A stretch of 64,000 nucleotides of DNA, taken from positions 106,001 through 170,000 of the forward strand of contig CAJQUW010012670.1 in the NCBI GenBank assembly GCA_907163375.1, given 5' to 3'. Below the pieces are notes generated by a model that did no database searches, had not been told where the DNA came from, and saw nothing but the letters and a program-made list of their open reading frames with translations. This DNA comes from Prostheceraeus crozeri (Eukaryota > Platyhelminthes > Polycladida > Euryleptidae). This document shows, piece by piece, positions 28,257-40,324 of this stretch (its first letter is position 1; every line of letters begins with the position of its first letter). Position numbers and translations under genes: made by a program.

Positions 28257-29892
28257 TTCCTAAGTGTGAGAGCTCCAGTGTGGTGAAAATTTTGAAAAAT
28301 TTAAAACTTCCGAATTTCGACCTGGGACCTTTACCAAAACATTTTTCATCAAATTTCACTGACCTCCCCCCTTCCCCCCTCGTTCAGAGAAATTTGATGA
28401 AAAATGTTTTGGTGACGGTCCCAGGTCGAAATGACACACTTTGGAAAATTTTCAAAATTTTACCCATACAAAGCCACTCTGACACTTAGGATTTTTTCAG
28501 GTGAGCTCCGACCTAAAATCTTGTAACAGCTCTAACTTTCGAACGGCCGGTCCGATTGACTCGCGGCAAAAATGGCGTCGAGCAGTTTTTTCTCCTCTTT
28601 CAAACGAGTAGCTGTAAGACAAAATCCGTCCACTAGAACCAAAGTTAGAAGATTGCTGTCGGGGGGGAGGTCCGTGAAATTTGATGAAAAATGTTTTGGT
28701 GAAGGTCCCAGGTCGAAATGACACACTTTGGAAAATTTTCAAAATTTTACCCATACAAAGCCACTCTGACACTTAGGATTTTTTCAGGTGAGCTCCGACC
28801 TAAACTCTTAAATGGCGTCTCACATCTAAACGAAGACAGATATGAACAAGCCGTTTCTTTTACTGAATTTGTCTCACTCTTAGCTTTCAAACGAGCTATT
28901 GCACGACAAAATCCGTCCACTAGAAGCCAAGATCGAAGCGAGCTCTCCCGAGGGGGGGGAGGTCAGTGAAATTTGATGAAAAATGTTTTGGTGAAGGTCC
29001 CAGGTCGAAATTCCACACTTTGGAAAATTTTCAAAATTTTACCCATACAAGGCCACTCTGACACTTAGGATTTTTTCAGGTGAGCTCCGACCTAAAATCT
29101 TGTAACAGCTCTAACTTTTGAACGGCTGGTCCGATTGACTCGCGGCAAAAATGACGTCGAGCAGTTTTTTCTCCTCTTTCAAACGAGTAGCTGTAAGACA
29201 AAATCCGTCCACTAGAACCAAAGTTAGAAGATTGCTGTCGGGGGGGAGGTCCGTGAAATTTGATGAAAAATGTTTTGGTGAAGGTCCCAGGTCGAAATTC
29301 CACACTTTGGAAAATTTTCAAAATTTTACCCATACAAAGCCACTCTGACACTTAGGATTTTTTCAGGTGAGCTCCGACCTAAAATCTTGTAACAGCTCTA
29401 ACTTTTGAACGGCTGGTCCGATTGACTCGCGGCAAAAATGGCGTCGAGCAGTTTTTTCTCCTCTTTCAAACGAGTAGCTGTAAGACAAAATCCGTCCACT
29501 AGAACCAAAGTTAGAAGATTGCTGTCGGGAGAGGAGGTCCGTGAAATTTGATGAAAAATGTTTTGGTGACGGTCCCAGGTCGAAATGACACACTTTGGAA
29601 AATTTTCAAAATTTTACCCATACAAAGCCACTCTGACACTTAGGATTTTTTCAGGTGAGCTACGACAGTCCACCCTCCCAACCTGGCCGGCACACCACGC
29701 CAACCTGGCCGGCACACCACGCCAACCTCGGCAGCACATCACCGCGCGCTATACGACGGTCGACCAGAGGGGGGGGACGTCAGACTCAAAGCACCACGGC
29801 GGCCGACCACGACACTCTGCCGTTCCAGAGGGGGGGACGTCAGCGACGGCGGCCATCTTGCGCTATCCAGAAGTGGAGTTTTACTTACTACT
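28257..29892. repeat. Right inverted end of the Polinton with expanded tandem units
   Basis: The outer ~230 bp mirrors the left end. Inward come four ~288-bp units: 29374-29661 (A), 29087-29373 (A), 28795-29086 (B) and 28507-28794 (A). Then comes an inverted partial unit at 28257-28506, which forms a palindrome centred near 28375. The left end has only two units (A, B), so the two ends differ in copy number while individual units are almost identical. Confidence 0.92.
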
Positions 29893-29898
29893 TCTGGC
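29893..29898. repeat. Right 6-bp target-site duplication of the Polinton (TCTGGC)
   Basis: Same six bases as 4652-4657, directly after the terminal ACTTACTACT. Confidence 0.95.
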
Positions 29899-29919
29899 TA
29901 CAGTTGAACAGCTTGATAG

Positions 29920-30995
29920 GCTCATGTGTCCCACAAATATCTCAATCTTAAGTTATTCCATTTCACATGACACTCGACACCATTTTTTATACTACTAAGA
30001 TGACCGATCACCAAGTCTGTATTTTTGTCTTTTCGAAGTGGCAAGCCTGGCTTAGTACCATCAGGATCAGTCAACACTTTCACAATTTCATCTCGTGCAG
30101 GAGAACAATCAGCTTCTGTTTTGATTCCACAGACACTGAGAAGGTCTAGAAGTCCTTCAAAGTTCTTGACTCACTCTCGTGTTGTGAATTTTCTCACAAA
30201 AATATTGAGATGATAAATACTTCCACAGATTATGAATATTCCTATCATTAAAGTTGGAATAATGCACAAGATTTTTCGAAACAGAGACATAAAAATCCCG
30301 TGCAACCTGATAAACCTTCCTCAGATCATCTTTTGTCACATTCCTTGATGGACCAACTTTTGGTTCTCTAATAAGATAATCTTCAATATGTTCAAAAACC
30401 TTGAACTTTCCGTTTTTGACTTTCTCTGAACACGAGGAGTAAAGCAGAGACCTACCAAAGTAGCCAAGAGTTCTTTTACTTCAAGAAAGAAAGAATGATC
30501 AATTGGCTCTTGCTTTTGAAAGAATAACTCAAATCTGTGAATGATCTCTAATGCGTCTTTCAAAAACACAAGAAGAGCATCAGCAAAAGAATCAGAAAGG
30601 TATCCACATATCCTCTGAAATCTATCGCGTAATAGAAAAATCAAGACGGCTTTCTGGCGAGGTAGAGTAAAAAGTATACCTTGATAACTGAATAATTATA
30701 ATCGAGAATACTATTCAGTGATTTATACAAACTCAAAAAACGAGTGCTACCGAATAAACCAAGATTTATAGAGGCTTCATTTGAATCAAATAGAAAAGCA
30801 ACAATGTTCAGTTCCTCTTTTCTGAGCGCCTGGTGCTTGAAATAGCCTTGAATTTGGAGCAAAATCAAGCAGAGCAAGTAAGTACAAATTAATTTTGATC
30901 TCTACAAACAGCTCGTTTTCCCGCTGCATTTCAACAATAGACAAAAAATAATGAGACGCTACATCACAATACATAAATGATGGTGTCAAAAACGT
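29920..30995 (-). pseudogene. hAT-like transposase remnant, C-terminal part
   Basis: A run of minus-strand pieces: ASINLGLFGSTRFLSLYKSL (around 30760), FQKQEPIDHSFFLEVKELLA (around 30500), VARDFYVSVSKNLV (around 30300) and a tail with PDGTKPGLPLRKDKN ending near 29920. Together they resemble the C-terminal half of hAT-related transposase-like proteins common in invertebrate genomes (acidic 'EPLIHxL' and 'ARDFFVxxxxxLV' blocks). They lie in several frames with stops between. No catalytic triad is visible. The Polinton inserted just downstream of its 3' end. Confidence 0.4.
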
Positions 30996-30999
30996 CTGC

Positions 31000-32234
31000 T
31001 TTCCGTCCACATTCAAAAAACGGACGAAAAACAGACGCATTTCGGGAAAATGGACGTCCGACCAAAAAACGGACGGCTGAAAACCCAGGGATTTCCGTAC
31101 ATATAAAACGTAACGGCTTTTGGCCAGATGTATGGCTTCCTTGCAATTTCTACGTGCGGTTTTGTACAATTTGGGAATTTGCGGCTTGTACTTATGGGAA
31201 AAGGCGTCACGCTGGCAGGTTGCAGCTGCACATTCTGGTGTAAGCCATGGTTGGGAGTGGGGCTTCATTTGGAAATTTCGGTGCGGAATGTAGGCCAACA
31301 TCCATATTTGAAGCCACTCTGTCAGATCGTGCGCCGGCTTGTGGACGTTCTCGCTCAGAATCAAATTCTCAGCTTGAACTTGACTAAGAAAAGTAAGGAA
31401 GCCACACCAGTCTGTTTTGGAGAATTGATAAACTGTTCTATGGAAAGGCGCAGACGGTGTGGAGCAAGTTTGTTTGCCAGAAACTGTGATAACACAGTGA
31501 TCAGACGTGCCGAGGGGAGAAGTAACCTTGCGTGAAAAATAAGTTGGATTTGAGGTGAGAAGCAGGTCAAGGAGATATCCAGCATCCCCAGCTCGGTCAG
31601 GCACTCTGGTAGGACAAGTGACACTCTGACTAAGGTTGTGAGGGACAGCAAAATCCTCAGCTGCCTGACCGGAGAGATCAGTGGTGCGTGAGTGCACAAG
31701 CCATTCAACATTGTGCACGTTGAAGTCACCAAAAAAGGCAACCTCAGCGCTGGGATACTCTTGTAGAAGAGAATCGATCTTATCAGAAAGAACATTGAAA
31801 ATGTCCGCATTGTTTGATGGAGAGCGGTATAGGAAAAGTAGAAGAAGAGTGGTTTTCTGTAACGGCGCACTGAAGGCAAGATACTCTGAGCTACGAAGCT
31901 TTCTCAAGGGAAGGCTTGTCTTGGCATAAACTCTCAGACCATGACAAGGTGCTTTATCCATACAGTGAAATATGTATCCATCAGGAGTAACATCTCTTGA
32001 TGACACCCTGTGATCCAACCTGGTTTCTGACAGGGCTAGAAGATCTGGTGACTTACCATGGAGGAAGATGTTGATGTCGTTGTAATTGGACATCAGTCCT
32101 CTTACGTTGCTGAAGCTGATCTTGAGAGGGGCTTTGAGCTTGACGGCTTGACTGCGTTTCTTGTGTGTCTTTCTCATTTTCATAATTTCTCGTAGAATAT
32201 CAATCAAATAAACAAAAGTTATTCTGTACAACAA
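31000..32234 (-). pseudogene. LINE ORF2 fragment: endonuclease domain (Jockey/CR1-like)
   Basis: Open minus-strand frame carrying an apurinic-type endonuclease (EEP fold): SFSNVRGLMSNYNDI, LLALSETRLD, VAFFGDFNVHN (catalytic GDFN), LLDLLLTSNP and TSDHCVITV (catalytic SDH). A linker follows with WLTPECAAAT and an RNCKEAIHLAKSRY segment. The likely start is the Met near 32183. Similarity stops abruptly near 31030, before the reverse-transcriptase domain, where the frame runs into the hAT-like remnant. LINEs normally lose their 5' end, so loss of the 3' half points to a later deletion or insertion. Confidence 0.8.
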
Positions 32235-33080
32235 AATGATACAAGAAAGTTTCAGAAAAATGTAAGTGAAAATGATACAATGAAGGCATCAGAAAAATGT
32301 AAGTAACAACAACAAAGCTGCAATAAATAATAAGACAAAAGGACACTCATAAGCACACTTCATGTCGCAAAATCTTGAAGAAAACGAAATGAGAACCCCA
32401 TTTACCGGCTTTACCGTAACAATGGGTGCAAGTCAGGTAGGCCACACAGGACCCGGATACAGCTACACGGGCTAAACCCCTAAGTAAAGCTATCCACGCA
32501 TGTCCGTGCCAGTGGAACTGTACCGCCTTTTTTCGAGCAGTTGACCGAGTCTTCCTCCCAAAGCATTAAACAACATGAAGCATCGGATGACTATAATTTC
32601 TGGGAAACCAGGGGTAGTATTAACTGGGACGGCCGAAGCCTACCACGCATTTAAAATAAACAAACGTGGAGAATAAGAATAAACAATTAATCAAACATAA
32701 ATAAATTCAATGACCAGCAAAAAAAATAATGCTCGATATTCCAGAGCCTGCTGGTTAGCCGGAGCACGGTCACAAACCGCCGACAGTAAACCTTCCTGAC
32801 ATGGTAGAGCCCAAAGAAGCATGAGCTTCAGAAGATAAAGCCCGATTGCGACTCCGTTTACACCCTATCACCGCTTTGAGGTCGCAGGTTGAATAAGAAA
32901 GGATATATTCGAAAGTGTAAAGTACAGCATTTCGACATCCATACTGAAATAGTGGCTCACGATCATGACAACACAAATTTGAAGTTATTTGCGGCGTTCA
33001 ATATCAATAAATATAAACCAACAAAAAAAAGAGCAGAACTTGACAGTTACTATGATTTCCTTTTCTACTGATAAACTAAT
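32235..33080 (-). other. Probable 5' flank/UTR of the LINE fragment; no gene
   Basis: The part next to the LINE (32235-~32670) is less AT-rich and could be its 5' untranslated region. The open frames near 32770-33070 show no similarity. Confidence 0.35.
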
Positions 33081-35680
33081 AAATAGCTAACGGGACGAGG
33101 ATTTTCGGTACACTTTTTTGACTAGCCGTCCAAGAGGTGTTGATACTTCTACTTATACTAATAATGCATTCATCAAGACTTATTTTATACTGGACAACCT
33201 AAGAACAAATATTTATTGATTTTCAATATCTGCATCATTTATAACATGATGTACATAGCGATGACACAATGTACATATACATCGCAATTTTAAATTCTTT
33301 TCGATTATACACAATTTAGTTTGAAAGGCCTTTATAATTGACTTTCATTGAAAATATGAATTTAATTTCTTACTTTTTCTCCAGATTGAGATAATTTGCT
33401 TGTTCGTTCAATCACATAAATCAATAATCTCATAAATCAATCACGTTCGAAGGAAGATAGTGATTCTACTGGATTGTATCTGCAAAAAGAAAATGTTTAG
33501 GTATAGGCTATGTAGATAACAGCAAGACTTGATTAACAGCATTACATTACAACTTAGTTATTGCTTGTTATTGGGTCCCCCTGAGCCTTGTTGAGTATTA
33601 ACCACTCAAGCGGTGATGTTTTATCCAACTTTGTGCAATGCGAAACTATGACAACGCTTCAACAATTTGGGTGCTAAGCCTTAAAATGATCTGATATGAA
33701 TGATGCGTACATTGATATATATTAGATACATTGGTTTGATAGAATTTAACGTAATTGACGTCTTTTCATAAGAAATGAACTTGAAAAAAGTCATTCTCTC
33801 AAACTGTCGAATTAATAAATTTCCATTAATTATAAATTGACAACAAACTGTGAAACACAGATAAATTTTAATTAATTAAAATACTTAATTAAGACATCTA
33901 ACTGACTTATTTTTTATCCAATCATCGTCATGGCTTGGTAAAACTTTCTAGTGCTGAGCAGAGAGTATAGAGCGAGTTTCTTCCAAATGATTGACCGCGT
34001 GAAAGTGTAGATTGATGGGGAGCGAATTCCTCGTTCAAGAAACATGTTTCTCTTGTCTATAATCCAGCGATTTCAGTTCAGACTCACCCAGTTTCAAAGT
34101 TCAGATTCAGACGCACAAAAGCTAACACGTATGTCTATATGTGTTGAAAATTTGCTTTAAAATAAATATTTAAATTAACCGTCAAATGCTATGATTAAAT
34201 GGCTCAATCACAGAAATCAATGATAGAAACTGACCGCTTTGTTGTAGTGGCAACAGCTGTTTGTTTATGGTAATTTCAGCTGCTCCGTCAGACACTGATT
34301 TAATGTTAATGTCCCTAGTTCTTCATTCTTCAGAATTTTCAAATGATCTTGGATCTCCACAAATTACACTGACAATCAGTGGCGTTGCGTGCTTTCAGAC
34401 CATAGGCCTTCGCCACACAATGGACTCCTGTTTATACACCAGACAATTTGAATTTTGAGGCATTCGGATGACTAATTACACGTTAATCTTAATTTCGGTG
34501 AATCTTCAAGCTTAAAGTAGGCCTATGCATGTATGTTCAACGTTATGGTGTGTATTATAACACAATGAAATGGAAGTGCATTGAAGTCCATAGACTGCCC
34601 TAAACGCACTGATTTACAATCATATGTGCATTCATTTGTTTTAAGTCCAATGTGACGGACAATTTTCTTAACAGTGTCATTGCAAGCTTGCGAACCTATG
34701 CTTATTATTTGTCAATTCGGCCCTATCTGCCGAGCATTTTAAGTTTCAAATTGTAATGAAAATGCGATGTTTTTTGCTCATGACGACCTGAAAGATGCGC
34801 ATTGCTCAGTATGACTAATGAGATCAGTCTAAGAACCAAATAGAACATCTCTCTCAAGGAAAGCGCAACATGCAGAATATTTTGCTGCGTTTATTACAGC
34901 CTTTCAATCACTCAAGTATTTCATATTTAGAGCTGTCAAGATATGCTTACTTTTTATTTCCTTCATGACTAGAGTTTCCATTTCGTGTTGATCTAGCTTC
35001 CTGGGTGATGTTTGATTTTCCGTCTACTCTTTGCGAATACTAGATAGACTTTTCAGGGGACAGGTGTGGTTAATCAGCCGTTAATTAATATTGATTACAC
35101 TGGTCAAGAAAGAAAAAATAGTCTAAGTGTTTTTAGCTGATTTCGGGTAAATCAAGTGTGTTGATTTCAAAAATTACCTCAGATTTGCTCAATCAGGTCA
35201 ACTTTTTAAACTAAGCTACATTTTGGGTTTTTCAAGTTTTGGCCTATACGATGATCCAGAGCTTCTCATGTACCGGTATTTTCTTACGTTCATGCAGCCA
35301 TTCTTTTATTTTCTAGACTAAAAATGCAATTTCTGAAGATCTTTGCGTCACATCTGATCATCTAAAATGCTGCCCATCTAAAAATATGCAATTCACCATC
35401 AATGTTTCCACTGCTCAAATACATTATTGAATTCATCGCTTATGACATTTCTATGATATTTTTGCACTCTGATGAACGTTTGCTCATTCACTCTGTTAGA
35501 GGATTTTCAACCAGTCTAGGTGCGAGTTCTTTGCTGCACTTTGTCAATCAATTCAACGAATGAAGGCAAGCTTTCAGAGCAATTTCTATTTCAATCGAAG
35601 AGTCATATGCTATTTTTAGCCTTGTCATCATATTTAATGAATGTTGTCAGTGAATTTTGAATAACACATTCGCATTTTGC
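33081..35680. other. 2.6-kb AT-rich stretch without a gene
   Basis: No open frame longer than about 65 codons, no repeats and no RNA gene that I can recognise. It may be intron or intergenic sequence. Confidence 0.5.
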
Positions 35681-35689
35681 AGCTGAAGG

Positions 35690-37375
35690 ATGACTTCAAC
35701 CAGAAGATCTTGCAAAAACAGGCCTGACGTTTTCTGCTATATTTGTGGTGAATATACCCTTTTATCTAACAGGAATCAAGCAACAAGCTTCATAAAACGT
35801 GCCTATCAATCATATTTTGAAATTAAACTTGGTGACCAGGATAAAGTTTGGGCTCCACACATGGTATGCAAGTCATGCACCGAGTATCTGCGTCTGTGGA
35901 CTAAAGGCAAGAAGAGTTTCTTGAAATTTGGTATTCCTATGATTTGTAGGGAACCGAGAAACCATGTCAATGACTGCTATTTCTGTGCTATTGATGTGAC
36001 TGGGATCAACAGAAAGAACCGAAGCAGCCTGAAGTATCCTAATATTGAATCGGCACGTCGTCCTGTAGCTCATTGTGATGAAATTCCGAACCTATTTTTG
36101 GAGAACTTTCTGACATCAGTGACGACGATTCCTCCAGTGCTGCTGAATATGTAGAAGAGCAAATCGTCAAATGGATTTTGACGATGCTGCTCCACATCCT
36201 TTTTCCCAAAATGAGCTAAATGATATAGTTCGTGATCTTAGTTTATCAAAGTCCTCTGCCGAGCTATTGGCATCCAGATTGAAGGAAAAGAATCTTATAT
36301 CTAACAGTGCTCGTGTCACTTTCTATCGCAATAGACATGAAGAGTTCCTTCATTTTTTCTTTAAAGAGAATGACTGGGTGTACTGCACAGATATTGCTCA
36401 GCTAATGTTCAAGCTTGGAATTGCCACGGTACGAACCCAAACATTGGAGACTATTCATAGACAGCAGCAAGCGATCTCTGAAATGTGTTATTCTTCACAA
36501 TGACAATCAGTTTGCCTCTGTACCTCTTGCTCACTCGGCTACATTGAAAGAGAACTATGAAGTAGTGAAGTGCGTGCTGGAGAAAATACGTTATGATCAG
36601 CATCAGTGGGTAATTTGTGTTGACTTGAAAATGGTGAATTTTTTGTTGGGACAGCAGTCAGGCTATACCAAGTATCCATGCTTCCTGTGCATGTGGGATA
36701 GCAGCAGAGACACTGCTCATCACTACACTAGAAAAAAACTGGCCAATCCACGAAGAATTGGTGCCATGTAGAGCAACGAACGTTATCAACGACCCCCTGG
36801 TAAACAGAGACAGGATACTCTTCCCTCTGCTGCACATCAAACTCGGCTTGATGAAGTAATTCACCAAGGCTCTGGACAAGGATGGTGCCTGCTTTACATA
36901 CTTGTGCCATGCTTTTCCAGGATTGACCATAGAGAAATTGAAAGCTGGCATTTTTGATGGTCCTCAAATCCGACAACTAATCAGAGATACTGAGTTTGAA
37001 AATTCAGTGAACGATGTGGAGCTGCAGGCATGGAGAGAATTTGTTCTGGTAGTGAAGAACTTTCTTCGCAATAAAAAGGCCAGAAACTATGCAGAGCTAG
37101 TCTCAAATACGTTGATTGCTTTCAGAATCCTTGGATGCAACATGAGTATCAAAATGCATTACATTTTCTCACACATGGATCGGTTTCCTGAGAATCTTGG
37201 ATCTGTGAGCGATGAACAAAGGGAGAGATTCCATCAAGACATAAAGGTGATGGAGACAAGGTATCAGGGACGCTGGGATGCAGTTATGATGGCTGATTAC
37301 TGCTGGAATCTAAAGAGAGACATCCCTGCAGCTGAGCATTCAAGGAACTGCAAAATACGGAAATTCATGCCCTGA
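35690..37375 (+). pseudogene. Transposon-like Cys-rich protein gene, decayed (family unclear)
   Basis: Plus-strand remnant of a protein with an N-terminal zinc-binding region (FCYICGEYTLLSNRNQ; VCKSCTEYLRLW; DCYFCAIDVTGINRKN) followed by RRPVAHCDEIP. Later come a helical middle and a C-terminal part with MHYIFSHMDRFPENLGSVSD and YQGRWDAVMMADYCW. This belongs to a multicopy family of 'uncharacterised' proteins in invertebrate and fish genomes that behaves like a transposon-derived gene; I cannot name the superfamily. It is broken: frame changes near 36095 and 36425 and stops near 36152 and 36770. A TTTTGCAG acceptor-like site precedes the ATG at 35690. Confidence 0.6.
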
Positions 37376-40324
37376 CTTTTTTTACAATTGCGACTTTCTA
37401 TCCAGATTGCATGTGCAAGTAGGCCAACATGCATTTATCTTATCCTTTGTCAAAAACTTTTATACGAATAAGTGAAATTAGATTTTGTGATATCAATTCA
37501 ATACATTCTTTTATAATGTATCTTTTTACTACTTAGCGATTTTGGGGTGAGAAGGGTTCTTAGAAATAACAGATGACTTCACAAAATGTGATATATTAAG
37601 CCAGAAAATCTAATTTCTCAAAATATAATTAGCATGAAAACTTGACCTGATTGAGTTAAATGGATGCCATATTCAGAGTTAGTGGAGGAAACTGGTACTA
37701 AATCAATTGAAAAACTTCTGACTATTTTCAAAAAGTTTTTTGTAACCCAGTGTTATGAAATTGTTGACACCAAAAAGAATATCACAGTTGAAACTAAAAA
37801 ATCTTCATTGACGTACATCAATCAGATTCATGCTTTATTCAGCATTCATTCACGGTGTCACCATCTATGGGTGTCACTGTTCCAACGTCACCACATTGTC
37901 ATCACGTGTGTATAAAGCTGATCTGCTTGGTCTATTCTGCAGTTGATTCTGTGTGACGTATGAGCGTCAAACACTAGCGTAAAAGTGTATAACACTTGTA
38001 GGACACGGAAATAATACATTCCCTGTCTACGGCTTTTCGATGGAATAGCCTAATAATAGATCATTTCTTAAAGTTTGAGCCATTTAATTTGAAGCGCCGC
38101 TGAAGGTTAGCGAGGATTTTTGTTTTGTTATGTCTACTGGCAAAGGAAAGGCGATATTGCGACTATGATTGGAAGTTTATGCGCTATCAGATACATCAAT
38201 GGGAGCAGCGCATCAACTAGTGTGTGTGCGTGTGTGAAACAGAGTGATGTCTCTAGAAGCAGCTGCTCCGCGCACGAGCCAAAGTTCATCTGAGCGTTCG
38301 TGATCTGCTATTAAGATTTGAAAAATGGCTTAGTTGTGTAAAATAGTCAGGGCAAGATGAATACAAAATAATTATGTTACTTTTCTGTAATATACATTGG
38401 TGACTAGTGTATATTTCTTATTGCCCTCCGCCGACCCGCAGGCACGGCCAGTGCTGACAATAGACTGGTACCTAACATTTGTCAACCAGTGTAAGTTGCC
38501 ATTATTTATGGGTCGCTGTCATGACAAGGCATGTCCGCGACGTAGCATTGTTTTCAATGTGCATGTCCGTCCTAGTCCTTTGTTGTTATAGAGTGTCGGG
38601 TTTATACGGGGTTATAATGCTGCCGCAGCAAAATTGACCATTCGTGGGATGTTTCACTTAATTAATCAAAATCTTTCACTGATGGAATACTAAATCAAAT
38701 GACACCTCGGCAATTTTGTGTTTGACAATTTCTTTGCGCATGACAAAGCGATAGAAAATCAATTTTGCTTGGGTATTAGGCTACATTCCCCTAAAATAAG
38801 GACTCAAGGACTAAGGTAAAAATGTATAGATAATTTAGTGTCGCTTTCGTCCAATATTTTGATATCCGTTTTCGTTTTCCCTTTTCGAGTTCGCATAGGT
38901 TTCGTATATCTTTATTACGAATTTTCATTTCCGCCTTTCAGTGTTTCATTATTTATTTATAAATGGAAAAGGGAAGTATTATTGAAAAATTGCATTCATT
39001 TATTTAATTTTTTTAATTTACAAATATTGAAGTACGTCTGAGCTACTTGCATGATATTTTCCGATGTTTGTAGCTTGAGTAGATGATTATGTACGTATAA
39101 GTTATGAAGCAGGCATGATTATTGTGCCGGTAAACGAGATTTGTAAGTTTTACAAAAGTAATCTCAGTCGATCAAAAGCAAATACTATAAAATCAACTGA
39201 ATTATTATTGCAGCCGAATTTATAGAAAACGTGAAAGCCTACTGCAAAGAAGTGACTGTAATAACTGTCACAACAAAGTTTTGTTGCACCAAAATAGGAC
39301 ATATCTTTCGAGGTGCTGTCCCGCAAGTATGCTTCTTTTCAAGTATGCGACGTTTTCTTATTTTAAAAATTTTAAAAACTTGACGCATCGTTCATCCGAT
39401 CCGTCGCCTCTGTAGTCGTTAATGAAAAAAATATTTTCTCATTTCACTGAACCTAAGAGATGGTAGCCAACCAATCACGTAGTGGTGACCTCCTCCTCAT
39501 CATCATATCAATGTCAATACTTCTCTCAGATGTTTTCTTACAACTCGGAATACTTTGCCACTAAAGTGAATGAGGCTAGGATTTCTATTAGGCCACACAT
39601 GATAGGGTCACTATAGGGTTACTACCAGGATCCTAGGGTATCCATTTGAGCCATTGAGTAGGAGACTCTGATCACAGTTTATGTGATAAAGCATAATCTT
39701 TGGAGCCTTTTGCAGACAGGGAGATCAATCGGGCGATTCGAAACCGACTTCTTTTGATGGTGGAGAAGGTCTTGGAACACTCGAATTCTCAGTAGTATAC
39801 GAACGTGAAACGGACAATCTCATAGTAGCGGTCCTACGCGTTTGCAATCTGCCAGGTAACATTTTCTTCGAAGATTCATGAAGGCTTTCTACAAGTATAT
39901 GTAGTTTTCGGGAATATTTCGTGATTTCAGAAGTGCGAAGGAAACTTGGAAGTTCCCATTTCTGACCTACCGTATATTGCAAACATAGCATATTTGTGAT
40001 CCTGGAAAAGAAACTTTAAAGCTTTAACGTCACAACTGAGGGCTTGGACGTCACTTACATAGTACGACTTTGAATGGACCGCTTTGATACTATCAGTCCT
40101 TTCTCATACGACTTGTATGTTAAACTTTAAGGCATAACCCTGAGTGAAGGATAAAAATTGGTAAATGACAAAAATACTTTTCCTCTGACCTCTATCTAAT
40201 CGAACCTTAATACTATTGAACCAATCTGAATTCCAATCAAAAAAAAATTTAGTGCCCTTTTGGGTCAATGCCACCACATCCGATTAAAAGAAATCGAAGC
40301 GTCCAGCGGTACTTTCAACTTCTT
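37376..40324. other. 3-kb stretch without a recognisable gene
   Basis: Only short chance frames. A minus-strand frame of 88 codons (39725-39991) is Ser/Arg-rich with no match to anything I know. A short GT run occurs at about 38220-38235. Confidence 0.45.

Larger units (their letters stand above)
4658..29892. mobile_element. Polinton/Maverick element, near full length, broken
   Basis: A 25,235-bp element with inverted ends starting AGTAGTAAGTAAAACTCC and flanked by the 6-bp duplication TCTGGC. Inside are the Polinton hallmark genes: protein-primed DNA polymerase B (minus strand), rve integrase with chromodomain, A32/FtsK-like packaging ATPase, adenain-like cysteine protease, double jelly-roll major capsid protein and large structural proteins. 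There are also accessory genes, including a TBP-like factor. Genes run outward-in from both ends and many have their own TATA box. The element looks almost complete, but about six to ten interruptions in several genes make it a fossil. The perfect target duplication, mostly open frames and well-matched ends suggest a fairly recent insertion. A mariner has since inserted at 6445-8182. Confidence 0.95.
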
